DNA of 23,610 bases from positions 2,587 to 26,196 of the forward strand of contig MU070705.1 in the NCBI GenBank assembly GCA_002284615.2. The letters run 5' to 3'. Positions 1 through 9,074 of the stretch are shown in pieces. The translations under genes and the position numbers were made by a program. The stretch comes from Dunaliella salina. Taxonomy: Eukaryota; Chlorophyta; Chlorophyceae; Chlamydomonadales; Dunaliellaceae. The notes below the pieces were generated by a model. The model worked only from the letters and a program-made list of their open reading frames with translations. It searched no databases and was not told the origin of the DNA. Position 1 is the stretch's first letter. Every line of letters starts with the position of its first letter.

Positions 1-20
1 CACACACACACACACACACA
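1..20. repeat. (CA)n microsatellite
   Basis: Uninterrupted CA dinucleotides run from the window edge, so the array probably continues to the left. Confidence 0.95.
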
Positions 21-629
21 GTACTGCTTTTTGCACGCGCACTCTCACTTGATAATCCAACCTGAAAAAAATTTGGGTGTGCGGAAAAAGAAGGAAAGAA
101 TGGCTGAAGCTGAATTGGATTTGGCTGTGAAGCATGGTGACTCTCTGTAGCAACGAAGAAAACAAGACTCTAGTTGGAATTACTATGAAACACCTCTTCT
201 GCCTGGTTCTCACTGTGAGAGATGCCTTTACTCTTGGAACAGCTTCTGGTGGAGCGTTTTTGCATGTGCTTGAACATATCGAAATGCGCTATGAGCACAG
301 AAGCAAATGTGCTGAACCCTTTAATTTGCTGCGAGGCCCTAAAACTTGATATCTGGCGCGACTGCCGGCGGGCAGACCTGCACATCAAATCTTCATCAGA
401 ACTGGCGAGTCAAACCAGGCGCACATGTGCATTTACACTTGTTATTGCAGGTTACAGGGCAAAGAAGATCTCCAGTCAAAATGACCGACTTCAAGCCTAA
501 TGTGTGCATGTACATGCAGAAAGGCAAACTTTGATGAAGAGACCTCTGGTCAGAACGACCGACTTCAAACCTAATATGTGCATTTACATGCGCAGAGGCA
601 TGTTTCGATACCACCACACATTGCCGCAG
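21..629 (+). other. 3' part of an upstream intron of the dephospho-CoA kinase gene
   Basis: No exon is visible here. The P-loop exon expected at the kinase N-terminus is not found, so it must lie left of the window. The segment ends in CCGCAG just before the kinase exon, a normal 3' splice site. The short ORFs here have no recognisable motif and no splice context. The main structure is the tandem duplication at 464-606. Confidence 0.6.
464..606. repeat. Two-copy tandem duplication, about 71 bp per unit
   Basis: Unit 1 (about 464-534) and unit 2 (about 535-606) share the order of short blocks GACCGACTTCAA, CCTAAT, TGTGCAT, TACATG and AGGCA. They differ at scattered bases, so the duplication is not recent. 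It ends about 25 bp before the kinase 3' splice site. Confidence 0.8.
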
Positions 630-862
630 GTGAGATAGATCGTGAGAAGCTGGGGCGCCTCATTTTTAACAGCCCCGTGGAGCGCAGGAAGCTGAATGCA
701 GCCACGCATCTCCCAGTAGGGATGGAGCTGTTGAGGCTGGTGCTGTGGCACTGGACAAAATGCACCCGGGTGCTGTACATTGACATGCCGCTGCTGTTTG
801 AGACGGGGGCCTACAAGTGGATGGCGCGCAATGTCGTTGTCCTGGTGGACCAAGACATGCAG
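630..862 (+). CDS. COAE: Dephospho-CoA kinase, internal exon
   Basis: This exon encodes the middle of dephospho-CoA kinase, which phosphorylates the ribose 3'-hydroxyl of dephospho-CoA with ATP in the last step of coenzyme A synthesis. The translation runs from GEIDREKLGRLIF through LNAATH to YIDMPLLFETG and ends VVVLVDQDMQ. These are the family's G-x-(I/L)-D-R-x-x-L-G, L-N-x-x-x-H and D-x-P-L-L-F-E blocks, in the right order and spacing, and the wording is close to plant CoaE. The exon starts after CCGCAG in phase 1 and ends at CAG before GTGAGG in phase 0. The N-terminal ATP-binding P-loop is missing because its exon lies upstream of the window. The next exon (6314) continues the protein with no gap. 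A free-standing pseudogene is unlikely because both splice sites and the reading frame are intact. Confidence 0.92.
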
Positions 863-1237
863 GTGAGGCTGAGTCTTGTCTCGTACAAGTGATTACAATA
901 AGATGGGTTTGCCAAAAGCCTACCTGTTCCCCCTCAGTTTTCAAGCTCTCCCTCTCTAGGCTAGCTGGTAAGGCTTACAGTTAGTGCCAGTGCCGACTGC
1001 ATGCATGCTGGATACTGTCCAGCGTAGACTTTTACTTTTACAGTGGGATTTGAGCCTTCAGCCATGAAGTTTGGCTACTCAGCTCTCCTGGACTGAAAAA
1101 GACGACTCTGATAATAGAAACAAAAAACGCCCAGACTCGTTTCAGATGAGGCTGGATCTTTGCGTAGTGGCGAAGAGCGGACATGTGTTGTCTTGACCTG
1201 GGCCACACAAGTGAGGTCGAGAACGAAAGATGTGACA

Positions 1238-1600
1238 GAAAGGGAAGAGAAGGGAAGAAAGGAGAGAAGAGAAGGGGCGAGAAAAGAAAAGGGAAATTAA
1301 GGGAAGGGAAGAGAAGAGAATGAGGGGAGGGAGGGGAGAGGAAACGGAAGGAGAGGAGAAGGGAAGGGAAGAGAGGAGAGGAGAGGAGAGGAGAGGAGAG
1401 GAGAGGAGAGGAGAGGAGGGAGAGGAGAGGAGAGGAGAGGACAGGACTGGGGAGGACACAACAGGCGAAGATGGGAGAGAAGAGGAGAGGAGAGGAGGGA
1501 GAGGAGAGGAGAGGAGAGGACAGGACTGGGGAGGACACAACAGGCGAAGATGGGAGAGAAGAGGAGAGGAGAGGAGGGAGAGGAAAAAGAGAGAGAGGGC
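1238..1600. repeat. Purine-strand (GAGGA)n minisatellite with 79-bp higher-order unit
   Basis: The plus strand is almost pure G and A, built on GAGGA and GGAGA pentamers. From about 1440 a larger unit containing GACAGGACTGGGGAGGACAC and AACAGGCGAAGATGGGAG appears twice, at 1440 and 1519, giving a 79-bp period. Long ORFs on both strands here (Arg/Glu/Gly-rich on plus; Ser/Leu/Pro-rich on minus) follow from the repeat and are not genes. Confidence 0.93.
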
Positions 1601-2251
1601 TTGTCTTATTTATGGAAAGAAGCAGAGGAGATCAGCATGGTCCCTGCTCACCTCTTCTGAAAAGATTTTGCAGCTCGCCATTTGCCTGTTTAGCTACTAG
1701 CATCATTCTGCTTCAGCTGAGCTGCCCATGCGCGCAGGCACTGCTGTGTAGCCATTTCCTTTCTTATCCTTCCACCTGCCTGTGAGGCCAGCTTGGTGGA
1801 GAAATGACTGTGATCTGACCAGGCCAAAACCTAAGGAAGTTAGAGAAAATGATGCGCGTATTCAGAAAGGAGTGTGTGTTGAAATTTTTTGGATCTCTTG
1901 GACGCTTGGAAGATGGAACAACAGGTGGCATTGGTGGGCATCAAAAGAGCCAGAACTTGCCGCTATTTGTCACTAAGCTCCTGCAGTGCACAGCAATCGG
2001 CTGCACAAATTAAGGGTCATGAGTGTGGGGCCACAGGCCAAGTCTCTGGCTGAGCGGCTTCTGAGGAAACGCTCTCAGCAAGCATGATGCATTGAAGCTG
2101 ATCTGGACATAAACTTGGGTTAATTGCACGAATCTTCATTGAGGAAAGCTATGACATCAGAGTCGCGTTCATTTGAAAGCATGCCAAGAAAGGAGTAAAG
2201 TCAGAGTTTGGGAGCGAGCATGCATTTGCTCATGAGGATCAACAAAAAGGT

Positions 2252-2560
2252 TAGGGTTGGCCGATTCTATGTAAGAGATTTTCATACACGGTATAATAAG
2301 TGTATGGTAAGTTGTATATCCCTAGAGTCCGTATAATTCAGAAATTTGAAGTTCTCAGAATTCACTCAAAAGGGCGGTCATTCTGCAGCTCTCGAAGAAC
2401 TGAGCATGCCGACCCAATTTTGTTGCACAAAAAAATGAAAGTTTACAAGGCTGGGGCAGCCCAAACGTTCCCAAACGTCAGTCTCTGCATCGACCTCCAT
2501 GTCTGCTTCTTCCTCAGCTGCTGCTGGTGCTGGTGCTACTGCTGGTGCAGGCGCTCGTTG

Positions 2561-2604
<44 letters not shown>

Positions 2605-3861
2605 GCCCTTGCAGCTGTGCCCCTGCTGTGCTGCTCCTTGCTGCAAAGCCCCTCTCACTTGCACCTGCTCCTGCTGGACTATCTATGCCTGCATCTTCTG
2701 CAGCTGTGCTCCCTGTCGGTATGCCCTGTACTGATGCACCCTTCCTCGCCTGAGCACACCTTTTTCGTGCAGGGACACCCCTTTGTGGTGCAGGGGCACC
2801 TGAAACATGACCCCATGTACTTCAAAGCATTTTAAAACGTGCGACAAACAAAAAAGCTCTGTCTAGCTTTGAGAGCTAATTGAATTTCAGCCACTCGATG
2901 TTTTGTCGAAGGGTCCCTTTCTAAGGCACTCATACATAGGGTTGGCCAGTTCCGTACATGAGATTTCATATACGTGTATAATACGTGTATATCCGTATAA
3001 TACGGCCGTATATCCGTAGAGTCCGTATAATTCAGAAGTTAAAAGTTCTCAGAATCGAGTCAAAGGGGGGTCATTCTGCAGCTCTTGAAGAGCTGAGCAT
3101 GCCTACCCGATCCTGTTCCACCAAAAAATGAAAGTTTGCGAGGCTAGGGCAGCCCAAACGTTCCAAACACACCATGCACACAGGCATGGTTCACAGACGT
3201 CATTGTACTCCAGTTTGAAAGACCATACCAGCCTCCCTCGATCCCAAAACTCTGTCTTCCTCCCATCAAGCCCATCATCTACTTGCACACCTTTCCCCAC
3301 ATCCCAAACTCCCCCCCCACACTTTCTTCTCACACCTTACCCTCACTCATCCTCCTCTATCATACCTCATACTTGCACTTCCTCCTGCTGGACTACTTGT
3401 GCCAGCATCTTGTGCAGCTGTGCTCCCTGTTGGTGTGCCTTGTGCTGATCCATCCCTTGCCTGAGTACCCCTTCGTGGTGTTGGGGCACCTGAAGCGTGG
3501 CCCCACATTCTTCGAACATTTAGAATCATAACTCAATGTTTTGGCGAAGGGTCCCTTCGAAGGGTCCCTTTCTAAGGCACATACGGAATTTCGCCGTATT
3601 AGACGCTTATACCCGTACGGATACGGGGGTTCCCCCCACTTATACGGGCCGTCTTATACGTACCGTATATTGTACGACGTCTTAGACCTTATACGGAATT
3701 GGCCAACCCTACTCATACAGAATTTGGCCGTACTAGACGCTTGTACAGATACGGACACAGAGGTCCCCCCCACTTGTATGGGCCGTCTTATACGGCCCGT
3801 ATATTGTACCCCGTCTAAAGACGGGGACGGGGAAGACCTTATACAGAATTGGCCAACCCTA
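2252..3861. mobile_element. hAT-like non-autonomous DNA transposon (composite)
   Basis: The element begins TAGGGTTGGCC and ends GGCCAACCCTA, its inverted complement. The 8 bases on the left (2244-2251, AAAAAGGT) and right (3862-3869, TAAAAGGT) match at 7 of 8 positions. An 8-bp target duplication with TAGGG/CAGGG-type ends is the hAT signature. Inside there are two left ends (2252 and 2937) and two right ends (3711 and 3861). The segment from 2252 to 2936 recurs in diverged form from 2937 to about 3570, and about 140 bp at 3583-3717 recurs at 3718-3861. CGTAT/ATACG palindromes are dense near the ends. No transposase is readable, so the element would depend on an enzyme encoded elsewhere. Confidence 0.7.
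2563..2603. repeat. (CTG)n microsatellite
   Basis: About 13 CTG/GCT triplets lie inside the first unit of the hAT-like element. They produce apparent poly-Ala, poly-Leu or poly-Cys reading frames on the plus strand and poly-Gln on the minus strand. The second unit of the element lacks this expansion, so it arose after the duplication or was lost there. Confidence 0.92.
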
Positions 3862-5005
3862 TAAAAGGTCATTTTACCTTCTGCCCAGCTTGTACAACCT
3901 CAAAGGAGTAATACATACAAATGAGCACGTTTTGTCTTCGGCCAGGATTCGTTCAAACATAACACAAATGCTTGAAGCACCCAACAACTTATGACATTAA
4001 ATCTTGAAGCAGCAATATAACGAAGCCTGAACTGATTTCATGTGAATCTCCCGTGAATCTCCTGTGAATTTCTTTATCCAAATCCTTGTGTCCACATGAT
4101 GGGATTCGAGTAGGTGCACATGCTGTTAGATTCAATGCTTTCTCATGCCACTGATGGTAAGTTACGGCCTTCCTGTTCATTTCTCGAAGTTGAAGTGCCT
4201 CTGCATCCACTCAAACCTTCTGCCTTTTACACTTCAGATCCCATGGACTCCTGCAAAGGAATTCTGGAGGCAATAATGCATTGTCTGTTTAAACAAAATC
4301 TCATTGCGCAAGGCAATGAATTCCTCAAACACATGCACAGACCAAGGGGACTTGTCCCTTTTGATAACTTGCAAAGCTGGATGCTCAGTTCACTCGGCTT
4401 CATGTCCCCCTATAAGATTCAAGCGGTCGGTTAAAAAAGTTGACGGGACCCCTAAGCCCAAGGATTTGCCAAAGCTCTGGCCTTTTTATTTCAGGACTCG
4501 CGGATTTTTGGTGGTGCTCTTCAAGACCAGGAAATTGCCTTTTGAATTCAATGTTTTGTGGAAACAAAACAACCAGGTATACACCTCAACCAGGTTAACA
4601 ACAAAGGAGCCATCAGTCAAAACGCTGTTTTTCCCGCGATGTATAACTCAATACATCTCAACCAGAAATTTTTTTGGACCTTCACCTGCCATGTATTGGT
4701 ATTCTCAAAAGACCAAAGCAAAATGCGCAGCCTACTCCTAAAATCATGCTCATGCAAGATCTTCTTGACCTCCCTTTGGGCAGTTATGGAAGGATGAGCA
4801 CGCTCCTCAGACACCATAACCTTTAAACTCATGTCCTCATTGCTAAGCATACCAATATGCTTGAATTGGTCATTTCAAGGAAGAGCCACGTTTTCATACT
4901 TGAAATTATGCAGGGAAGGATAAGACCTACTATCCAAATGCACAGAAGGAAAGATGAGGCCTCATTTGAGGCTCTTGACTGCCAGCTCCGTTGGTCGTTT
5001 GTGTT

Positions 5006-5096
5006 GCATGCACCTAATTATTATGCACCTAATTAGGTGACCTTATGCACCTAATTATTATGCACCTAATTATTATGCACCTAATTAGGTGACCTT
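5006..5096. repeat. Tandem repeat of a TATGCACCTAATTA unit, with palindromes
   Basis: Five copies of TGCACCTAATTA occur in about 90 bp. In two places the unit closes as CACCTAATTAGGTG, a perfect 14-base palindrome followed by ACCTT. The unit is AT-rich and lies inside the kinase intron. Confidence 0.9.
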
Positions 5097-5785
5097 GATC
5101 CATGCAGCCCATGCGAGTGATTACAGGCTGTGGGTCATGGAATATGTAATATCATGGAAATGAATGGATAAGAAAGCTATGCAGGCAGTGAAAATGCTTC
5201 CAGCATCAACTTAGGAAAGTGGATACCTAGGGCCAAGGGACCGTGTATCCCTAAACCAATGGTTGAAAAAGGAAGAGTCAGTGAAGACCAGGTGTGTTAC
5301 CTGCAGTATCCCGTGCCTGATCATGCTCGTGAGAGATGAACTGGATCGAAGGAACGGTAGCCTCTGGGTCAAAACGCCTGGGTGTTGGCAAACACTCTGC
5401 AAGGAAAGAGGGGAAAAGTCTGTGCAGACCAGAGACCGTGTGCATGAAGGAGAATGTATATGCTTTGCAAATGGATCCAGACCATGGGTGCAGAAAACAA
5501 AAGGCGTAGGAGACATTGGTAAACCTGTTGTACACATTCTAATAATCAGCTACTGGCACATTTAGCATTGGGGTGTCACAGGTGTGTGGACCTGTGACCT
5601 CGAATTTGGCCACCTTGAAGAACAAAATCCAGAATAAAAAGGCATATCATCGGATTTAATCCCTACTATTAGGCCTAATTGTGATTAAGAAATATGTTAT
5701 CATGAAAACAATGTGAAAAAAAAAAAAAAGCTCACGGGAAGAGCTCCCAGAGTAAGAACAGAGATGAATGCCCCATGGACTACCT

Positions 5786-6160
5786 ACCCTCCTAAACATT
5801 CTCGTTCACCCTAACCCAGCCAGACCTCCGATTGACCCCATTTCTTTTGCAATGGTGTCTGCTATGTTACTGCTACATGCCCGAGGGTAAATCTAACAAA
5901 ATAATGTGCGTTGGAGAATTCCCATTTTTCACCATGTTGCCCCTTTTTCCCCTTTTGGAGCACCCTGGCCCACACACCAAGCCGATTGTATTACAACTTT
6001 TATAGGCAAAGTTGTGCCTTTTTAAACATAGAATATGCCCGTGTTAAAAGTTTGGGGAATGGATCGGTCAGAAGGACCCCCAGAGTTTTGAAACGCTGAA
6101 CCCCCAAAATAGGCCATGCAACAACCCCCCTGCACATTTAGCTTGCATTAGCAAAATCTA
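5786..6160. repeat. Dispersed repeat R2, copy 1
   Basis: This stretch matches 9976-10345 in the same orientation. Shared blocks in order include CCAGCCAGACC, ATTGACCCCATTTCT, TTGCAATGGTGTCTGCTAT, CCCATTTTTCACCA and GTTGTGCCT. Divergence is substantial, with small indels, so these are old copies. No coding potential or terminal repeats were recognised. It lies just upstream of the 6314 exon, inside the kinase intron. Confidence 0.8.
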
Positions 6161-6313
6161 TGTACAGACCATTTATGGTGAGAATAGTATGTAAACACAA
6201 GGTATGGGTCACAGAAACAGAAAGCCTCTTGCCACAACGCCTCACTACCACCTCACAAATGATGGCAGAGGGCCCTCGAACAAAATGCCTGACTGCTGGC
6301 CTCCACCTTGCAG

Positions 6314-6457
6314 GTGAGCCGTTTACAGGCGCGAGACCAGATCACCACAGAAGCTGCGCTCTCCAAGGTCAAAGCCCAAATGCCAGTGGAGTCAAAGGCA
6401 GCGCGCGCTGACCATGTGATCGACAATCGAGGCAGTGTAGAGCAAACAAAGAGCCAG
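6314..6457 (+). CDS. COAE: Dephospho-CoA kinase, exon encoding the C-terminal region
   Basis: After the acceptor CTTGCAG the frame reads VSRLQARDQ, then LSKVKAQMP, SKAARADHVIDN and RGSVEQTKSQ. These are the family's Q-x-x-R-L-x-x-R-D, R-I-x-x-Q-M-P (here KVKAQMP) and A-D-x-V-I-D-N-x-G-S blocks. They belong directly after the QDMQ that ends the previous exon, so the join is in phase 0. The lid and ATP-contact arginines RL and RD are present. The exon ends AGCCAG before GTGAGG, again in phase 0. It is 144 bp (48 codons). The same strand and clean joint show one gene with the exon at 630-862. Confidence 0.93.
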
Positions 6458-6580
6458 GTGAGGTGCAGGAGCATAATGTTCACAGATCATTTTTCCTGTA
6501 GCCTTGAAACCTGATAACCCTGCATGTAATGTAGGGGTCTCAATTACAAAGAGCCAGGGTCTCCATTACACGTTTTACAG
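6458..6580 (+). other. Short intron (123 bp) of the kinase gene
   Basis: It starts GTGAGG and a good acceptor, CGTTTTACAG, lies at 6571-6580. The 13 bases ACAAAGAGCCAGG at the end of the preceding exon (6446-6458) recur exactly 100 bp later at 6546-6558, inside the intron. A short GGGTCTC(C)ATTAC-type repeat flanks the second copy. Confidence 0.55.
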
Positions 6581-6697
6581 GTTCTACGTGAAGAAGCCGG
6601 AGGTCCCCATTGCCAGTTGAGCCAAGTGGGGGTTCTTGATTACGCAGAGCTACTCAAACTTTTAATGGTCAAATACATGCTAATGATAAAATTATAG
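6581..6697 (+). CDS. COAE: Probable terminal exon of dephospho-CoA kinase
   Basis: After TTTTACAG a phase-0 frame reads VLREEAGGPHCQ and stays open for 38 codons to TAG at 6695-6697. The first residues fit the helix that follows N-x-G-S-x-E in the family, where a Q-V or Q-F pair is common. The rest is not conserved in the family, so the exact end of the protein is uncertain. Another donor inside this exon, or further exons downstream, cannot be excluded. AT-rich sequence with AATAACA- and AAAAATGA-like words follows, but I cannot place a poly(A) site with confidence. Confidence 0.45.
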   Translation, partial: VLREEAGGPHCQLSQVGVLDYAELLKLLMVKYMLMIKL

Positions 6698-6774
6698 CAA
6701 ATAACACCCCTGATAAAAATGAATTTATTCGATCTATCAGGAGGGTAAAAAAAAAATCTCCTGAACGTCATGTC

Positions 6775-7440
6775 AAAATTTTGGGTGGGACCCCCTGAGG
6801 GACCCACCACCCCCAAACCCCCCCTTCCAGTGCCCCAATCCAGACAAAAAGGGTACCAATCTGCTCCTCTTTCAATTCCCCATCCATCTGCATACCAATT
6901 GCAATGAAAAATTGAGTTGGACCAGAGTTATGGGGCAGAAACTGAGGAGCGGACGCCCATGCAAATCTGCCCTTTCATGCACCCATAACTGGCTTGCAAG
7001 TCCATGAAGTTTCTTTCTGACTTCACCATTCACGAACACATTAAACTTTGTCACTTTCCTGGAAGTTTGAACTGGGTTGCTGCATGTTTGCCTCCACACC
7101 TCCTGTTGCCCACACCCATGCGCATGTCGCACTGACTCTGATTCATGCACAGAGACCCCCCTTTTCACCTAATTTGCTAGAAAACGGTGCCAATCGACAG
7201 TTCTTGAGCTCAGGATTCCGATGGTACACTTGAAATTTGGTGAAAGTGTCTCAGAAAAATTCTGGAGGGGGGGTCCCAAAAACTCCGGACCCCCTCGACC
7301 ACCCACCCCCACCGACCTTCTCCGATTGGACCCATTTATATATCAATCGATAGCCCTTGAGCTCAGGATTCCGAATATATAGTTTTTAATTGGATTTGCA
7401 CATGACGCCCAAAAGTTATGCTTCCTGTATGCTCCTGAAT
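6775..7440. repeat. Dispersed repeat R1, copy 1
   Basis: The segment matches 9075-9745 along its whole length in the same orientation. Shared blocks include CCCCCCTTCCAGTGCCC, AAAAAGGGTACCAAT, CCCCATCCATCTGCATA, AGAGTTATGGGG, GGACGCCCATGCAAA and TCTGGAGGGGGGGTCC. The order is conserved and mismatches are frequent. No protein or terminal inverted repeat was recognised. The right end meets the AT-rich island. Confidence 0.85.
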
Positions 7441-7442
7441 CT

Positions 7443-7697
7443 ATGAAAAATTATCGAGAAGATGCAAAAGTACAAAATATTGCGGATATTCTTGAGCTTA
7501 TTAATTTAGAGTTGCTCAATATAACTTGTTTATGGCCTTTGAAACATTTAAAGTCTTTAAATGAATTGAAATGTAAGTATCTCAATGTAAATGACTATTT
7601 CTTTATCACTTCTATTCATACGCAGATGATCAAGTTTTTCTTTTCAATCTTCTACAACAAATGGCTTAATTCTGCAAAATATAAAAAACATTTTTAG
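7443..7697 (+). CDS. Unrecognised 84-aa ORF in the AT-rich island
   Basis: An ATG-started frame of 84 codons ends at TAG. It is leucine-, asparagine- and lysine-rich, as AT-rich DNA dictates, with a mid-region LELLNITCLWPLKHLKSLNE and a hydrophobic-aromatic stretch near MIKFFFSIFYNKW. The same frame is open upstream into the last bases of R1 (reading ...LYAPES before the ATG), so the true start could be further left. I do not recognise the family. It may be a chance ORF or a fragment of a foreign gene. Confidence 0.25.
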   Translation: MKNYREDAKVQNIADILELINLELLNITCLWPLKHLKSLNELKCKYLNVNDYFFITSIHTQMIKFFFSIFYNKWLNSAKYKKHF

Positions 7698-7875
7698 ATG
7701 TAAATGATGACAAATTATTTATTGTTTCTTTTTTACAAAAAATGTCAAATCACTTTGTATATATTGGTTAACATTGCTGCAGGAAAATAATTAATCACAC
7801 ATAATACAAGTGATTTTTTCAATAAATACATGGATGTGACCAATAAGGTTTGTTTTTTATGTGTATTTATATCCT

Positions 7876-8079
7876 TTTATGGGAGGAAAATTAATTGGTA
7901 TTTTAAAATATACTTTTTGGATCATTGTAGCAAGGAATTTCTATCGTGTTGTTAGAGATATTGTAATGACTTTGAGACAGAAACTTAGAAAAAGTAAAGA
8001 CCAATTTAACCAATATCGACAAGAATTAACTTCATCAAGAGGAAATGCAATGTTTCTCTTATTCCGAATTATTTTCTAA
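7876..8079 (+). CDS. Unrecognised ORF of about 67 aa in the AT-rich island
   Basis: The frame from the ATG near 7876 encodes MGGKLIGILKYTFWIIVARN, a basic-hydrophobic start that could span a membrane, followed by a charged, helix-prone stretch (LRQKLRKSKDQFNQYRQEL). It stops at TAA 8077-8079. The open frame reaches back to about 7840 with no upstream ATG. The stop nearly touches the stop of the minus-strand frame ending at 8076. No family was recognised. Confidence 0.25.
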   Translation, partial: FMGGKLIGILKYTFWIIVARNFYRVVRDIVMTLRQKLRKSKDQFNQYRQELTSSRGNAMFLLFRIIF

Positions 8080-8410
8080 TTCGTTATTTTGATTCTCGTA
8101 ATTTTCATTGTTTGATTTTGAGTATCTTTAAAAGCTTGATTTTCCCACGTATTTGAAGAAGATGATGAAGAAGAATATGAAGATGCTGCATAAGAGGCAT
8201 TAATTTCTGGAAGATCCATACTTTGATATTTTTCATGAGTTAAACGAAAATCTTCCTTGTGTACTTTTTGCTTGATATATAGTTGGGCCACTCTTTCTTT
8301 TTACTGTCTCTCAATTTTATATCAAGCTCAAAATTTGCAGGTAAGCTATTTCTATTGTCTTCATCAGTAGAAGGAATAGGTGGGTCTCCTGATTTGCCTC
8401 TGGGGTTGAT
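8076..8410 (-). pseudogene. Unrecognised minus-strand coding region, probably frameshifted
   Basis: Two minus-strand frames overlap and look like one protein broken by a single indel near 8260. The first, from 8410 down to the stop at 8240, opens right after TAACAG and reads INPRGKSGDPPIPSTDEDN, later LPANFELDIKLRDSKKKEWP. The second, entered near 8290 and ending at 8076, reads KEDFRLTHEKYQSMDLPEIN and then a serine run. The amino-acid mix is that of a hydrophilic protein, not a simple repeat, apart from the Ser run. The overlap includes an A5 homopolymer, so a sequencing indel is possible. A 133-nt GTAAGG...AACAG intron could join it in phase 0 to the upstream minus exon ending at 8544. Function unknown. 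Confidence 0.3.
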
Positions 8411-8543
8411 CTGTTACTGCACCAAGCAAAGGTATGGAATACCAGGTAATCCTTTAGTCAGGTGCCACAACCTATGTTTTAACGTGGCAGATGTTTCTCT
8501 GTTAATATTTTAGTAATTAAGGAGCATAAGGTGTGCCCCTTAC

Positions 8544-8921
8544 CTGCACTTCTGGGTCACCCCTGGTAATGGCCATTTTCTGAGCAGGGACTCTGCTCAG
8601 GCCCAAACTGCACCAACGAGTGTTTGGTCCCACACCTGCCGGTAAAATTGTAAGTGGTTTTGGGTTGTCGGGAGGACCCCTGAAGCTCGTCAGATTTCCA
8701 GCGCACGGATAGGCACGCAGGACCAGGGAGTCTGGCCAAGCCTCGATAGGCCACCACCGCTCCCACTGTCCTGGCCGATGCCTGGGGTTGTCATCCTCAA
8801 TGCTGACGCCACGGGTTGCCATGCTGTATGCTAGGGAGGAGCTGCTAGGCTCCATAAAGTTGCTGGTGCTTGAATCACAATTTTTTGCTTGGGGAGACAC
8901 ATCCAGAGGGTCCCAACTCAT
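8544..8921 (-). CDS. Possible unrecognised exon upstream of the AT-rich coding region
   Basis: A minus-strand frame is open for about 126 codons, from MSWDPLDVSPQAKN through RPGQWERWWPIEAWPDSLVL to ITRGDPEVQ. There it meets CAG before GTAAGG, a strong 5' splice site. Joining to the TAACAG acceptor before 8410 keeps the frame. The composition is normal GC-rich coding-like DNA. Against it: the ORF is only moderately long for GC-rich DNA, no family was recognised, and its start or upstream acceptor is unclear. Confidence 0.28.
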
Positions 8922-9074
8922 GTGTGCAACTTTGAACTGCTATAACTTTGCGTCGCCAGCTTGCCCAGGGAAAAAGGAGTGCGTTAGAAAGCCTGTTAAC
9001 AGGAGTGCGCTAGAAAGCCTGTTTGGCTTTTGTTAGCCAGGAGGCGAAAAAAAGAATTCTGTTGGGAGGCATGT

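Larger units (their letters stand above)
863..6313 (+). other. 5451-bp intron of the dephospho-CoA kinase gene
   Basis: The intron is set by the two kinase exons, which join in phase 0 between DQDMQ and VSRLQARD, as the family requires. It starts GTGAGG and ends CTTGCAG. Both junctions read TGCAGGTGAG, a 10-bp direct repeat. The intron contains a purine minisatellite, a hAT-like element, a palindromic tandem repeat and an R2 repeat copy. I see no host exon inside it; 863-1237, 1601-2243, 3870-5005 and 5097-5785 hold nothing else I can name. Confidence 0.88.
7441..8520. other. AT-rich island of different composition
   Basis: Between R1 copy 1 and GC-rich DNA at 8520 the base composition changes sharply to roughly 70% A+T by eye, unlike the rest of the window. 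The island contains two plus-strand ORFs and two overlapping minus-strand frames, with opposing stops only a few bases apart near 8077. Foreign or organellar origin is possible but no gene was recognised. No clear target duplication or terminal repeat is visible at its edges. Confidence 0.6.

Noticed and set aside
134..534. Small ORFs upstream of the first kinase exon as possible N-terminal exons
   Set aside because: None contains a P-loop (G-x-T-G-G-x-x-x-G-K-S/T) or joins the 630 exon with a good donor in phase 1.
1038..1700. Long Ser/Leu/Pro-rich (minus) and Arg/Glu/Gly-rich (plus) ORFs
   Set aside because: They translate the purine minisatellite; no stop codons arise from GAGGA-type repeats, and there is no domain or splice context.
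2300..2835. Plus-strand ORFs with poly-Cys, poly-Ala or poly-Leu
   Set aside because: These are three frames of the (CTG)n tract inside the hAT-like element; the second unit of the element lacks the tract and has no matching frame.
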